Origin: Vibrio marinisediminis | GTDB taxonomy: Bacteria > Pseudomonadota > Gammaproteobacteria > Enterobacterales > Vibrionaceae | Length of the DNA stretch: 64,000 bases | Assembly: GCF_014050145.1 (NCBI RefSeq) | Contig: NZ_JACFYF010000008.1 | Location: 115,438-179,437, forward strand | Direction: 5' to 3' | Shown here: piece by piece, positions 51,406 to 60,967 of the stretch | Numbering within the stretch: the first letter of the stretch is position 1 | How the letters are laid out: every line of letters starts with the position of its first letter | Program-made: the position numbers and the translations under genes | Notes under the pieces: generated by a model | Database searches by the model: none | What the model was told of the DNA's origin: nothing | Seen by the model: the letters and a program-made list of their open reading frames with translations, nothing else

Positions 51406-52707
51406 ATGTCTTATATTGCATTAAGCGGGTTGTCATCCGCTCAGTTAGATCTGAATACAACCAGTAATAACATTGCGAACGCCAATACGTTTGGCTTTAA
51501 AGAATCACGTGCCGAGTTTGGTGATGTTTACTCAAACTCATTGTTTACTAACGCTAAAACTGCTCCAGGGCAAGGTGTTCAGGCAAACAAAGTTGCGCAA
51601 CAGTTTCACGAAGGTTCAAGTGTTTATACAAATAACCCTCTTGATCTGCGCGTTGCCGGTACAGGTTTCTTTTCTGTCGCGAAAGAGCGTTTGATCCCAC
51701 AGCAAAACGAGTTAACTCGTAATGGTGCTTTCCACCTGAATAAAGATAACTACATGGTAACTTCAAATGAAGAATACCTACTGGGTTATCAAGTCAATCA
51801 GGATACCGGAGACGTACTCTCTTACGAACCAACGCCGATAAACATTCCAGCCGAATTTGGTAAACCTAAGCAAACAGCGAACATTGAGGTAGGTGTAAAC
51901 TTACCGGCCAATGGTGATTTAAAAAATCCGGCGCTATTTGATTACTCAGATCCAGAGACTTACAACCGTTCTACTTCATCGACTATTTATGATTCGATGG
52001 GTCAGTCTTACAAGATGACAACCTACTACTTGAAAGACCAAACTCAACCGAATACTTGGCAGACATACTACACAGTGACAGATAAAGCTGGCGAAAAGCC
52101 AGTTAACGTTGCCGGTGGTGATGCTACGTCAGGGACTCATACTGGTCATACTATGAAGTTTAATAACGATGGCACACTAGCGAGTTTGAATGGTGGCAAC
52201 AACATCGTAACTGAACCGCTTGGTGCGGGTGCAAACCCAATCGACATGAACGGTGCTGACGTGAATCAAACTCTGTCTTTTGGTTTGGATGCCGCGACTC
52301 AATTTGCAGCCCCATTTGAATTGACTAAGTTTGATGAAGATGGTGCCACGACAGGCTTCCTGACTAAGATTGACTTTGATGAGAACGGTAGTGTGTTAGG
52401 TACTTACTCGAATGGTGAAAACATTACTTTGGGTCGCGTGGCTCTAGTACGTGTTGCCAACGAGCAAGGTCTTGATAAGAAAGGTGGTACCCAATGGGAC
52501 TCCACTCAGTTCTCTGGTGATAAGATTTGGGGTGAGTCGAATAAAGGTTCATTTGGTACCATCAACAACGGTACGCTCGAGCAGTCAAACATCGATATGA
52601 CGCAAGAGTTAGTGGATTTGATTTCAGCTCAACGTAATTTCCAAGCGAACTCGCGTTCTCTTGAAGTACACAACCAATTGCAACAAAACATTCTACAAAT
52701 TCGATAA
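51406..52707 (+). CDS. flgE: Flagellar hook protein FlgE
   Basis: 433 residues, with the hook-rod N terminus (SYIALSGLSSAQLDLNTTSNNIANANTFGFKES), a variable middle part (about 150-350) and the C-terminal motif DLISAQRNFQANSRSLEVHNQLQQNILQIR. Its start follows AGGAG. It is the last gene before a gap of about 200 bases in which a stem-loop and a further sigma-54 promoter lie. Confidence 0.97.
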   Translation: MSYIALSGLSSAQLDLNTTSNNIANANTFGFKESRAEFGDVYSNSLFTNAKTAPGQGVQANKVAQQFHEGSSVYTNNPLDLRVAGTGFFSVAKERLIPQQNELTRNGAFHLNKDNYMVTSNEEYLLGYQVNQDTGDVLSYEPTPINIPAEFGKPKQTANIEVGVNLPANGDLKNPALFDYSDPETYNRSTSSTIYDSMGQSYKMTTYYLKDQTQPNTWQTYYTVTDKAGEKPVNVAGGDATSGTHTGHTMKFNNDGTLASLNGGNNIVTEPLGAGANPIDMNGADVNQTLSFGLDAATQFAAPFELTKFDEDGATTGFLTKIDFDENGSVLGTYSNGENITLGRVALVRVANEQGLDKKGGTQWDSTQFSGDKIWGESNKGSFGTINNGTLEQSNIDMTQELVDLISAQRNFQANSRSLEVHNQLQQNILQIR

Positions 52708-52737
52708 TTCTCCTCAGTAGAATACAGCGCACATTTG

Positions 52738-52771
52738 AATGGCAACTTGGCGGCAATGCGAAGTTGCCATT
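52738..52771 (+). repeat. Stem-loop with CGGCAA/TTGCCA half-sites between flgE and flgF
   Basis: AATGGCAACTT and AAGTTGCCATT form a perfect 11-bp stem with a 12-base loop that contains GCGGCAA. A further TTGCCA and a TTGAATGGCAA copy (about 52773-52790) follow. No U tract follows. It lies about 90-125 bases before the flgF sigma-54 box. Confidence 0.75.
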
Positions 52772-52861
52772 GTTGCCACTTGAATGGCAATCTCCTCATA
52801 AACTATCGCGAATTGTGATAGCGACCGCTCTACCTCTTTGATTAATAAATGAAATATTTTA

Positions 52862-52877
52862 TGGCATAACTATTGCT
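52862..52877 (+). promoter_or_regulatory. Sigma-54 promoter in front of flgF
   Basis: TGGCATAACTATTGCT has GG and GC exactly 10 bases apart with good -24 and -12 elements, 36 bases before the flgF start. It implies that the flgBCDEFGHIJ cluster is not one simple transcript. Confidence 0.85.
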
Positions 52878-52912
52878 TAAATTGCTTTGAATAGTGATTT
52901 TTGGAGCAAGTT

Positions 52913-53662
52913 ATGGACCGTTCCCTGTTTCTCGCCATGAGTGGCGCAAAGCAAAATATGCAAGCTTTGCAGCTCAGAGCGAATAACCTAGCAAACGTCA
53001 GTACCACGGGTTTCCGTGCTGATTTGGCGCAAGCGCGTTCAATGCAAGCCTATGGTGATGGGTTACCTACCCGTGTGTTTAGCATGACAGAGCGTCCAGG
53101 ACATAACTTCCAACAAGGTAGTGTTATCACTACAGGTCGCGAACTGGATGTCACCGTTCAAGGTGATGGCTGGATTTCCGTCATGGATAAAACAGGCAAA
53201 GAAGGCTTAACCCGTAACGGTAACATGCAGATTGACGCGACAGGTCTTCTTATTAGCGGCAATGGCAATTTAGTTTTGGGTGAAACCGGTGCCCCAATCA
53301 CGCTACCTATCCCTGTGAGCAAAGTTGAAATTGGCAGCGACGGTACTATCTCAGTTGTTCCTCAAGGCGCGCCTGCAGATGCGATGGAAACTGTTGACCG
53401 AATCAAACTTGTCCGCACGGATAATCAATCACTATTCAAAGATACAAATGGCTTGTTTAGAGCAAAAGAGCCTAATACGGCATATCAAGCTGATGCCGGA
53501 GTAAAACTGCTCACAGGTGCAATCGAAGGAAGTAACGTAAACGCGATTGGCGAAATGACTGCGTTGATTGACTTACAACGTCAATTTGAAATGCAAGTCA
53601 AAATGATGAGCACAGCGGAAGAGATGGACAAAGCCTCTGAATCGCTACTTCGTTCGAGCTAA
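52913..53662 (+). CDS. flgF: Flagellar proximal rod protein FlgF
   Basis: 249 residues from ATG 52913 (MDRSLFLAMSG), which follows TTGGAGCAAG. A TTG four codons earlier is in frame but unlikely. It shows the rod N terminus (RANNLANVSTTGFRAD) and the C-terminal MTALIDLQRQFEMQVKMM motif. It forms the distal part of the proximal rod. Confidence 0.96.
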   Translation: MDRSLFLAMSGAKQNMQALQLRANNLANVSTTGFRADLAQARSMQAYGDGLPTRVFSMTERPGHNFQQGSVITTGRELDVTVQGDGWISVMDKTGKEGLTRNGNMQIDATGLLISGNGNLVLGETGAPITLPIPVSKVEIGSDGTISVVPQGAPADAMETVDRIKLVRTDNQSLFKDTNGLFRAKEPNTAYQADAGVKLLTGAIEGSNVNAIGEMTALIDLQRQFEMQVKMMSTAEEMDKASESLLRSS

Positions 53663-53681
53663 TAGATTTTAGGAGAGAGTT

Positions 53682-54470
53682 ATGCATCCGGCATTATGGG
53701 TAAGTAAGACTGGCTTAGACGCACAGCAAACCAACATTTCAACCATTTCAAACAACTTAGCGAACGCCTCGACAATCGGTTACAAAAAAAGCCGCGCGGT
53801 GTTTGAAGATTTGTTTTATCAGAATATTAACCAAGCGGGTGGTCAGTCGTCTCAAAACACTGAACTGCCGAGTGGTTTAATGCTTGGTGCGGGTTCTAAG
53901 GTTGTGGCAACCCAAAAGGTACACACCAACGGTAACGCCCAAACGACTACCAATAGCCTCGACATGATGATCGAAGGTGATGGTTTCTTCCAAATTCTAA
54001 TGCCAGACGGCAACATCGGTTATAGCCGCAATGGTCAGTTCACGGTAAATGATGAAGGCGCATTAGTAACATCTGGTGCCGGTTACACGCTAGAACCAGA
54101 GATTGTGATCCCAGATGATGCTGTAGGTATTACCATCGGTACCGACGGTGAAGTCTCGGTGCGTTTACGTGGTCAGCAAGACAACCAAGTCGTTGGTCAA
54201 ATCACCACGGTTGATTTCATTAACCCAGGCGGCTTAGAGCCGATTGGGCAGAACCTTTATTTACCAACAGGTGCTAGTGGTGACCCACAAGAAGGCGTAC
54301 CTGGTTTGGATGGGTTTGGTGATATTCGCCAATCGATGCTTGAAACTTCGAACGTCAACGTGACGGAAGAGTTGGTCAACATGATTGAAGCTCAGCGTGT
54401 CTACGAGATGAATTCAAAAGTGATTTCAGCCGTCGACAAGATGATGAGCTTTGTTAACCAACAACTTTAA
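53682..54470 (+). CDS. flgG: Flagellar distal rod protein FlgG
   Basis: 262 residues. The N terminus is the distal-rod type (LWVSKTGLDAQQTNISTISNNLANASTIGYKKSRA) and the C terminus ends in VNMIEAQRVYEMNSKVISAVDKMMSFVNQQL. Length is normal. It is 19 bases after flgF and 18 before flgH. Confidence 0.97.
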   Translation: MHPALWVSKTGLDAQQTNISTISNNLANASTIGYKKSRAVFEDLFYQNINQAGGQSSQNTELPSGLMLGAGSKVVATQKVHTNGNAQTTTNSLDMMIEGDGFFQILMPDGNIGYSRNGQFTVNDEGALVTSGAGYTLEPEIVIPDDAVGITIGTDGEVSVRLRGQQDNQVVGQITTVDFINPGGLEPIGQNLYLPTGASGDPQEGVPGLDGFGDIRQSMLETSNVNVTEELVNMIEAQRVYEMNSKVISAVDKMMSFVNQQL

Positions 54471-54488
54471 CCAATAAGGGTCCGTAGC

Positions 54489-55268
54489 ATGAAACGTTTA
54501 CTTCCCCTCGCTTTATTTGCGTTGATGTCTGGCTGTTCAATGTTGCAGCCACCAGTAGACACGCCTGATGTTGTACAAGGCACAACAACAGTCGATGCAG
54601 TCGAAGGTGATAAATCAGCAGATGAAAGCTCTGGGATTGTAGATACATTGCGCGGTCGTACCGATCCTGTTGCTGGTGATCCTGCATGGGCTCCAATCCA
54701 CCCTAAACATCAGCCAGAGCATTACGCAGCGGAAACTGGTTCACTGTTTAGTACTACGAGTTCGGCAAGTTTATACGATGATTCTAAGCCTCATGGACTT
54801 GGTGATATCATCACTGTGACTCTCGATGAGAGCACGAAAGCGGCAAAGAGCGCCGATGCTGATCTATCCAAAAATAATGCGGCAAATATGGACCCGCTTG
54901 AGGTTGGTGGACAGCAGCTTAATATTGGTGACTACAACTTCTCTTACAATCTAGCCAATGACAACTCATTTAGTGGCAGTTCTGCGGCAAACCAGAGCAA
55001 CAGCCTTTCAGGCTCGATTACGGTTGAAGTAATCGAAGTGCTTGCGAACGGTAATTTGGTTATTCGCGGTGAAAAATGGTTAACCCTGAATACTGGTGAT
55101 GAGTACATTCGCTTGAGCGGCACAATTCGTCCGGAAGACATCAGTTACGAGAACACCATTGCCTCAACCCGAGTGTCAAATGCGCGTATTCGCTACTCGG
55201 GCACCGGAAATCAACAAGATATGCAAGAGCCAGGATTCTTGGCACGATTCTTCAATGTATCTCTGTAA
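54489..55268 (+). CDS. flgH: Flagellar L-ring lipoprotein FlgH
   Basis: 259 residues with a lipoprotein signal ([13 protein letters not shown], lipobox SGC) and the FlgH domain ([42 protein letters not shown]). It forms the L ring in the outer membrane. The mature N-terminal region is longer and more acidic than in enterobacteria, as is usual in Vibrio. FlgO, FlgP and FlgH would all need lipoprotein maturation by Lnt. Confidence 0.97.
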   Translation: MKRLLPLALFALMSGCSMLQPPVDTPDVVQGTTTVDAVEGDKSADESSGIVDTLRGRTDPVAGDPAWAPIHPKHQPEHYAAETGSLFSTTSSASLYDDSKPHGLGDIITVTLDESTKAAKSADADLSKNNAANMDPLEVGGQQLNIGDYNFSYNLANDNSFSGSSAANQSNSLSGSITVEVIEVLANGNLVIRGEKWLTLNTGDEYIRLSGTIRPEDISYENTIASTRVSNARIRYSGTGNQQDMQEPGFLARFFNVSL

Positions 55269-55319
55269 CACAGTTTAAAGACGATGTTTTGACATCGTCT
55301 TAACGTTACAGGAACCACC

Positions 55320-56411
55320 ATGAAAAAAGCACTATTCCTTATTACCAGCTTGATGTTGTTAGTGACATCCGCTCATGCGGCTCGCATTAAAGATGTGGCG
55401 CAAGTAGCGGGTGTGCGCAGTAACCAACTGGTAGGCTACGGTTTAGTGACGGGCCTGCCGGGTACTGGTGAGTCGACACCTTTCACCGATCAAAGCTTCA
55501 ATGCCATGTTGCAAAACTTCGGCATTCAATTGCCACCTGGCACCAAACCAAAAACTAAAAACGTCGCGGCGGTCATTGTTACTGCTGAACTTCCTGCCTT
55601 TTCTAAGCAAGGTCAGAGTATTGACGTGACGGTATCATCAATTGGCTCTGCGAAAAGCTTACGCGGCGGCACTTTGATGCAGACCATGCTGAAAGGTCTG
55701 GATGGTCAAGTGTATGCGGTCGCACAAGGTAACTTAGTCGTGAGTGGTTTTAGTGCTAACGGTGCTGATGGCTCTAAAATTGTTGGTAACAACCCGACGG
55801 CTGGTATGATCTCAAACGGTGCGATGGTCGAACGTGAAATCCCTACACCATTTAGCCGAGGTGATTACATCACCTTCAACTTACTCGAATCTGACTTTAC
55901 CACTGCGCAGCGTTTGGCGGATGCAGTTAATAATTTTTTAGGTCCACAAATGGCACAAGCTATTGATGCGACTTCAGTAAAAGTTCGAGCTCCTCGAGAT
56001 ACAAGCCAACGTGTTGCCTTCTTATCAGCGGTTGAAAATTTGGAATTTAACCCGGCTGACGGTTCGGCAAAGATTATTGTTAATTCACGCACTGGTACAA
56101 TTGTCGTGGGTAAACATGTCAGGTTAAAACCAGCAGCGGTCACCCATGGTGGTATGACCGTAGCAATTAAAGAAAACTTGAATGTGAGCCAGCCAAATGC
56201 ATTTGGTGGTGGCAATACCGTTGTTGTTCCAGATACGGATATCGAAGTGACGGAAGAGCAGGGCAAAATGTTTAAGTTTGAACCTGGTTTGACTCTAGAC
56301 GATCTGGTTCGTGCAGTGAATGAAGTGGGCGCAGCGCCGTCGGACTTAATGGCAATTTTGCAGGCGTTGAAACAAGCCGGTGCCATTGAAGGCCAACTGA
56401 TTATCATATAA
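55320..56411 (+). CDS. flgI: Flagellar P-ring protein FlgI
   Basis: 363 residues with a cleavable signal ([10 protein letters not shown]). The family signature [19 protein letters not shown] lies near residue 33. [23 protein letters not shown] and [19 protein letters not shown] are also typical. It forms the P ring in the periplasm, with help from FlgA encoded in the same window. Confidence 0.98.
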   Translation: MKKALFLITSLMLLVTSAHAARIKDVAQVAGVRSNQLVGYGLVTGLPGTGESTPFTDQSFNAMLQNFGIQLPPGTKPKTKNVAAVIVTAELPAFSKQGQSIDVTVSSIGSAKSLRGGTLMQTMLKGLDGQVYAVAQGNLVVSGFSANGADGSKIVGNNPTAGMISNGAMVEREIPTPFSRGDYITFNLLESDFTTAQRLADAVNNFLGPQMAQAIDATSVKVRAPRDTSQRVAFLSAVENLEFNPADGSAKIIVNSRTGTIVVGKHVRLKPAAVTHGGMTVAIKENLNVSQPNAFGGGNTVVVPDTDIEVTEEQGKMFKFEPGLTLDDLVRAVNEVGAAPSDLMAILQALKQAGAIEGQLIII

Positions 56412-56420
56412 GGGATGAGC

Positions 56421-57356
56421 ATGATTAATAACGGTAACGACATCGGCTTCATCCACGATATTGCAGGGTTAGACAAACTTCGTCAACAAGCGACCAAAGG
56501 TGATGAAGATAGCGAAAAAGCAGCATTAACCGCAGCGGCTAAGCAGTTTGAAGCGATCTTTACTACCATGCTGTTTAAGTCAATGCGAGACGCGAACGCC
56601 ACCTTTGAATCCGGTTTGATGGACAGTCAAAACCAGCAGTTCTACCGTCAAATGATGGATGAACAGATGTCGAGTGAACTGAGCGCCTCTGGTTCGCTTG
56701 GTCTTGCTGACATGATTGTTGCCCAGCTCAGCACAGGCTCGATTGAAAATAAAAGTGCAAATAATCAGGATGATAACTTTGCTCATATCATGGAAAAAGT
56801 CGATCGCGCTCGTCAAGCTCAAGCTGAACGTGAGGTGAGTGGTGGAGTTGTCTCGTCAGTTGCATCCGTTGAATCATCAAAGGTACAGCCGACGCGATTT
56901 GACACCCCCGAGTCGTTTGTTTCTTCAATGAAGCCTTATGCAGAAAAAGCGGCGCGAGCTCTAGGTGTTGATTCATCATTGCTTCTAGCTCAAGCGGCAC
57001 TAGAAACAGGTTGGGGGCAAAAAATGGTTGCCAATGGTCGTGGTAGCAGTAATAACCTGTTTAACATTAAAGCGGATAAAAGCTGGGATGGTGGCAAGGT
57101 GGCAACGCAAACACTTGAATACCACCAAGGCGTGCCAGTACAAGAGAAAGCGGCTTTCCGTGCTTACCAAGATTATGAACAAAGCTTTAATGACTATGTT
57201 CGTTTCTTAAATGAGAACCCTCGCTACACCACGGCATTACGCCACGAAGGCAATTCGGAGCAATTTATCCGAGGAATCCATCAAGCCGGCTACGCAACGG
57301 ATCCTCAATACGCTGATAAAGTGTTGCGAGTTAAAGCGAAAATAGACCAAATGTAG
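56421..57356 (+). CDS. flgJ: Flagellar rod cap/peptidoglycan hydrolase FlgJ
   Basis: 311 residues from the second ATG (56421); AAGGG at 56410-56414 is well spaced only for it. The N-terminal rod-binding domain (about 20-110, KQFEAIFTTMLFKSMRDANATFESGLMDS) acts as a rod cap. The C-terminal glucosaminidase domain (about 160-311) carries AALETGWGQ with the catalytic Glu. The two are joined by a flexible Ser/Val-rich linker. It ends the operon with a terminator. Confidence 0.96.
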   Translation: MINNGNDIGFIHDIAGLDKLRQQATKGDEDSEKAALTAAAKQFEAIFTTMLFKSMRDANATFESGLMDSQNQQFYRQMMDEQMSSELSASGSLGLADMIVAQLSTGSIENKSANNQDDNFAHIMEKVDRARQAQAEREVSGGVVSSVASVESSKVQPTRFDTPESFVSSMKPYAEKAARALGVDSSLLLAQAALETGWGQKMVANGRGSSNNLFNIKADKSWDGGKVATQTLEYHQGVPVQEKAAFRAYQDYEQSFNDYVRFLNENPRYTTALRHEGNSEQFIRGIHQAGYATDPQYADKVLRVKAKIDQM

Positions 57357-57360
57357 ATAG

Positions 57361-57385
57361 AAGCGAGCTAAATAGCTCGCTTTTT
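57361..57385 (+). terminator. Terminator of the flgF-flgJ unit
   Basis: AAGCGAGCT, loop AAAT, AGCTCGCTT, then TTT. It separates flgJ from the flgKL promoter. Confidence 0.88.
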
Positions 57386-57434
57386 GCTCTTCTAATCCCT
57401 GCCACATCAAGCTTAGTGCTTTTCCATTCAGAGA

Positions 57435-57450
57435 TGGCATACATATTGCA
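57435..57450 (+). promoter_or_regulatory. Sigma-54 promoter of flgKL
   Basis: TGGCATACATATTGCA, with GG and GC exactly 10 bases apart, 57 bases before the flgK start. Both elements match the consensus. Confidence 0.87.
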
Positions 57451-57506
57451 AATTACCTAAACAGTTACTCAGCTTCGGCTGACATTATTTGGTTTTCGGG
57501 GGCACT

Positions 57507-59381
57507 ATGGCGTCGGATCTTCTGGGTTTAGGTACACAAAGTGTATTAACGGCTCAGAGACAACTCAACACTACAGGTCATAACATTTCCAATGTGAATA
57601 CAGAGGGCTATAGCCGCCAATCTGTAATTCAAGGAACCAGTGACCCACGCCAATTTGGTGGGCAAACCTACGGAATGGGTGTGCATGTGGAAAATGTTCG
57701 CCGCTCCTGGGATCAGTTTGCCGTTAACGAGTTGAATCTTTCGACCACCAACTATGCTAACCGCCTAGATACTGAAGAAGACTTAGAGATGCTATCCGGT
57801 CTTCTCTCTTCTGTGTCCTCAAAAAAAATCCCAGAAAACCTTAATGGCTGGTTTGATGCGATCAAATCTTTAGCAGACAGCCCAAATGATGTTGGCTCAC
57901 GCAAGATCGTGTTAGAGAAAGCGAATTTGATCGCGCAAAATCTGAATGATTTTCATGGCGACGTTCGTCGCCAGCATGATGTTGCGAACAAGAAGCTTGA
58001 GCTAGGCGTTGAGCGAATGAACCAAATTGGTACTGAAATTCGCGATATTCATCGCCTAATGATGCGTACACCCGGCCCACATAATGATTTGATGGATACT
58101 CATGAAAAGCTGATCGCTGAACTATCAGAATACACCAAGGTTACTGTCACTCCACGCTCTAACCGCGAAGGTTTTAATGTTCATATCGGTAATGGTCATA
58201 CATTAGTTTCCGGTACTGAAGCGAGTAAATTGGCATTAATTGATGGTTTTCCTGATGCGCAGCAACGTCGATTGGCAATGATCGAAGGGCAGGGGATCAA
58301 ACCCATTTCTAGTAAAGATATTGATGGGAAAATCGGGTCAATGCTGGACACGAGAGATGAAAAAATTCCTTATGTTTTGGATGAGCTAGGGAAATTGGCG
58401 ATAGGTTTCGCCAATGCTGTCAATCACCTTCAATCGCAAGGGCTAGATTTAAAAGGCAACGTTGGAGAAAACATGTTTACCGATGTGAACTCAGCCATTG
58501 CTGTTAAGTCTCGTGTGGTTGCCGCTTCAAATTCAACCGCTGATTTAGAAGTGTATATCGACGATATTAAACCACTAAAAACCGGTGAATACTCACTACA
58601 GTATGATGGTAGCGATTATTTTGTTACTCGTCCTGATGGTGACCGAGAACAAGTGGGCGTGAGTAATAACGCTATTAGCATTGATGGTTTACGCATCCAG
58701 ATCAATCAAGATTTAGCTAGCGGGGAGCGAGTATTAATTCGTCCTACTCGCTCTGGCGCTGGTCAGATACAGCTTGTGACGAACGATGCGACAAAAATTG
58801 CCGCTCAAAGTTATGAGGCATCAACGTCTTTTGCTCAAGGAAAAGCTGTTTTTGAAATTGAACAAGCGGGCGCTTTGAAAGAGTTTGAAGTAATTGTATC
58901 GCCAGATGGCTCACAGTTCGCGGTGACGGATACACGCGGCAATGTTTTGCAGCAGCCGCAGCCCTATCCACCGACGGGTTCCGTTACGGTCCAGGGAACT
59001 TCATTTACCCTTTCTGAAGGGGCAATGCCGAACGATAAGTTTACCGCTAACCTTGTTCCTTCAGAAGGCGGCAACGGCAATCTACGCAAGATTTTGCATC
59101 TTCAAACAGATAAGCACCTTAATGGCGGCGAGTCGACAGTGATCGACATCTATCATGATCTTAATACCAACGTTGGTTTGAAGTTGTCAACGGCATCTAA
59201 GTTGACTGATGTTTCTCGTGTTGAGAAAAACTCTGCAGAGGAGCGCATTGCTTCTATTTCTGGCGTTAACCTGGACGAAGAAGCTGCCAACATGATGAAG
59301 TTCCAGCAGGCTTATATGGCGTCATCGCGAGTGATGCAAGCAGCCAATGAAACATTCGATACAATTTTGGCGCTAAGGTAG
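57507..59381 (+). CDS. flgK: Hook-filament junction protein FlgK
   Basis: 624 residues from ATG 57507 (MASDLLGLGTQ), 4 bases after a GGGGG box; the 6-codon upstream extension is less likely. The N terminus shows QRQLNTTGHNISNVNTEGYSRQ and the C terminus SGVNLDEEAANMMKFQQAYMASSRVM, the FlgK markers. It joins hook and filament and is carried by FlgN. Confidence 0.96.
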   Translation: MASDLLGLGTQSVLTAQRQLNTTGHNISNVNTEGYSRQSVIQGTSDPRQFGGQTYGMGVHVENVRRSWDQFAVNELNLSTTNYANRLDTEEDLEMLSGLLSSVSSKKIPENLNGWFDAIKSLADSPNDVGSRKIVLEKANLIAQNLNDFHGDVRRQHDVANKKLELGVERMNQIGTEIRDIHRLMMRTPGPHNDLMDTHEKLIAELSEYTKVTVTPRSNREGFNVHIGNGHTLVSGTEASKLALIDGFPDAQQRRLAMIEGQGIKPISSKDIDGKIGSMLDTRDEKIPYVLDELGKLAIGFANAVNHLQSQGLDLKGNVGENMFTDVNSAIAVKSRVVAASNSTADLEVYIDDIKPLKTGEYSLQYDGSDYFVTRPDGDREQVGVSNNAISIDGLRIQINQDLASGERVLIRPTRSGAGQIQLVTNDATKIAAQSYEASTSFAQGKAVFEIEQAGALKEFEVIVSPDGSQFAVTDTRGNVLQQPQPYPPTGSVTVQGTSFTLSEGAMPNDKFTANLVPSEGGNGNLRKILHLQTDKHLNGGESTVIDIYHDLNTNVGLKLSTASKLTDVSRVEKNSAEERIASISGVNLDEEAANMMKFQQAYMASSRVMQAANETFDTILALR

Positions 59382-59393
59382 GAAGGTGAGTAA

Positions 59394-60587
59394 ATGATGA
59401 ATCGAATTTCTAGCTTTCATAACTACCAGTCGGTACAAAATGATCTTCGTCGCCAAGAAGGCAAAGTGCATCATAACCAAGCACAACTTGCTTCAGGTAA
59501 ACAACTGCTACAGCCAAGTGATAACCCACTGGCAACGCACTACATTCAAAACATTGGTCAACAATCTGAACAGCTTAATCAATATGTGGATAGCATTGTC
59601 TTAACGCGCAGTCGCTTAGAGCATAACGAAGTCATGGTTTCTAACGTTGAAGAGTACGTGGATGAAGGCAAACGAACGGTGATGGAAATGATCAATGGTT
59701 CGTTGTCCCCAGAAGATCGTTTGGCGAAACAGCGTGAACTAGAAGAGTTATTTAGCAATGTCCTGACGCTAGGCAATACCCAAGATGAGTCGGGTAACTA
59801 TGTGTTTTCTGGAACTAAACCGAAAACACAGCCTTTTTTTAGCGACAAAGTGGGAAATGTGAGTTATTTCGGCGATGACTATCAGCGCAAAATGCGCATC
59901 TCAAATAGCCAAGAAATGCCGGTTAACTTCCCGGGTAATAAGTTGTTTATGGAGATTGAAAACCCATTTGGCGACTACGAGCCCGGTTATCAACTCAAAG
60001 AAGGTTCAGAGCTACTCTTAGAGCGTGCCATTAACCTTAATGATACTGATAGCTCAAGCTACAAAATCACCTTTGTGGATATGCCAGACAATAATTATGG
60101 CTACCAGTTAGAGAAAGATGGCAGCGTGGTTAAAGCGGATACTTTTGATCCGGCAGAAGGCATTCAGTTTGGTGATCTTTCAATACAGGTGAGAGGTCAA
60201 ATCACCAAGGGTGATGCGATAGAGCTAACCCCACAAAAAACGTTTAGTTTGTTTGATACCTTTAAAAATGCTCAAGAGCTTTCGGAAGGTTCGGTGTCTG
60301 ATACATCTAATACAGCCGAGCTGCATCAAGTTACAGAAGAGTTTCATGCTGCGTTTATTCATATGAACAAGGCTCGTTCTGATGTGGGGGCTCGTTTGAG
60401 TACATTAGATATTCAAGAGCAACAGCACGAAGATTTCAAAATGACCTTAGCGAAATCAAAAAGTAATTTTGAAGACCTAGATTATGCCGCTGCAATTATT
60501 GAGTTCAATGAAAACTCTCGAGCGCTACAGGCATCCCAACAAGCGTTTGGCAAAACAAAAGATTTAACGCTGTTTAACTACATCTAA
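59394..60587 (+). CDS. flgL: Hook-filament junction protein FlgL
   Basis: 397 residues with a flagellin-like N-terminal coil (NQAQLASGKQLLQPSDNPLA) and C-terminal coil (ARLSTLDIQEQQHEDFKMTL). It forms the distal junction layer next to flagellin. It is 12 bases after flgK, from the same promoter. Confidence 0.96.
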   Translation: MMNRISSFHNYQSVQNDLRRQEGKVHHNQAQLASGKQLLQPSDNPLATHYIQNIGQQSEQLNQYVDSIVLTRSRLEHNEVMVSNVEEYVDEGKRTVMEMINGSLSPEDRLAKQRELEELFSNVLTLGNTQDESGNYVFSGTKPKTQPFFSDKVGNVSYFGDDYQRKMRISNSQEMPVNFPGNKLFMEIENPFGDYEPGYQLKEGSELLLERAINLNDTDSSSYKITFVDMPDNNYGYQLEKDGSVVKADTFDPAEGIQFGDLSIQVRGQITKGDAIELTPQKTFSLFDTFKNAQELSEGSVSDTSNTAELHQVTEEFHAAFIHMNKARSDVGARLSTLDIQEQQHEDFKMTLAKSKSNFEDLDYAAAIIEFNENSRALQASQQAFGKTKDLTLFNYI

Positions 60588-60967
60588 GCCTTATGTGCAA
60601 TGCCATAAGTGCAACTGTGTAGTCGCAGTGCTGCCTCAAGAAGAACAGAGTAAGTTGAGATAATTTACTGTGGCAATAGGGGGCAAAAAAGCGGCAATCT
60701 TCAAGAGGTTCCGTTTATTTACCAACAGAAGAGAGTAATTTGATTATTTCATTTAACTTTAAGTTATTGGTAAATAAAGAAATAAAAATTTTTAATGTAG
60801 ATAAGTAAAGTTGGCATGCTAATTGGATTAGTTTGGCTAAGAGTTACACTAAACGGTTTTTAAGTGGGTAAATAGCCTGCTTAGCAAGTCATTTACGGTC
60901 AGTGCTTCCAAATGAGATTAAGCTGACCGCTTCGCGAGAACTTGCGAACTCACTAGGAGAGCAACCT
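60588..60967. other. Long leader upstream of flaA
   Basis: 380 bases without a gene. It contains three GGCAA-type half-sites (60672-60699: ggcaat, ggcaaa, gcggcaat), a near-consensus sigma-54 site, and about 140 bases of untranslated leader before flaA. No strong terminator after flgL was found. Confidence 0.7.
60812..60827 (+). promoter_or_regulatory. Possible sigma-54 promoter of flaA
   Basis: TGGCATGCTAATTGGA: the -24 element is good and the spacing is exactly 10 bases, but the -12 dinucleotide is GG rather than GC. The position, about 140 bases before flaA, is consistent with V. cholerae flaA, which is sigma-54 dependent. Confidence 0.55.

Noticed and set aside
55865-56476. 203-codon antisense frame across flgI and the start of flgJ
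   Set aside because: Long but explained by the codon bias of flgI on the opposite strand; no ribosome-binding site and no recognisable fold.
60594-60615. CTTATG/CATAAG hairpin after flgL as a terminator
   Set aside because: The stem is only 6 bp, AT-rich and has no U tract.
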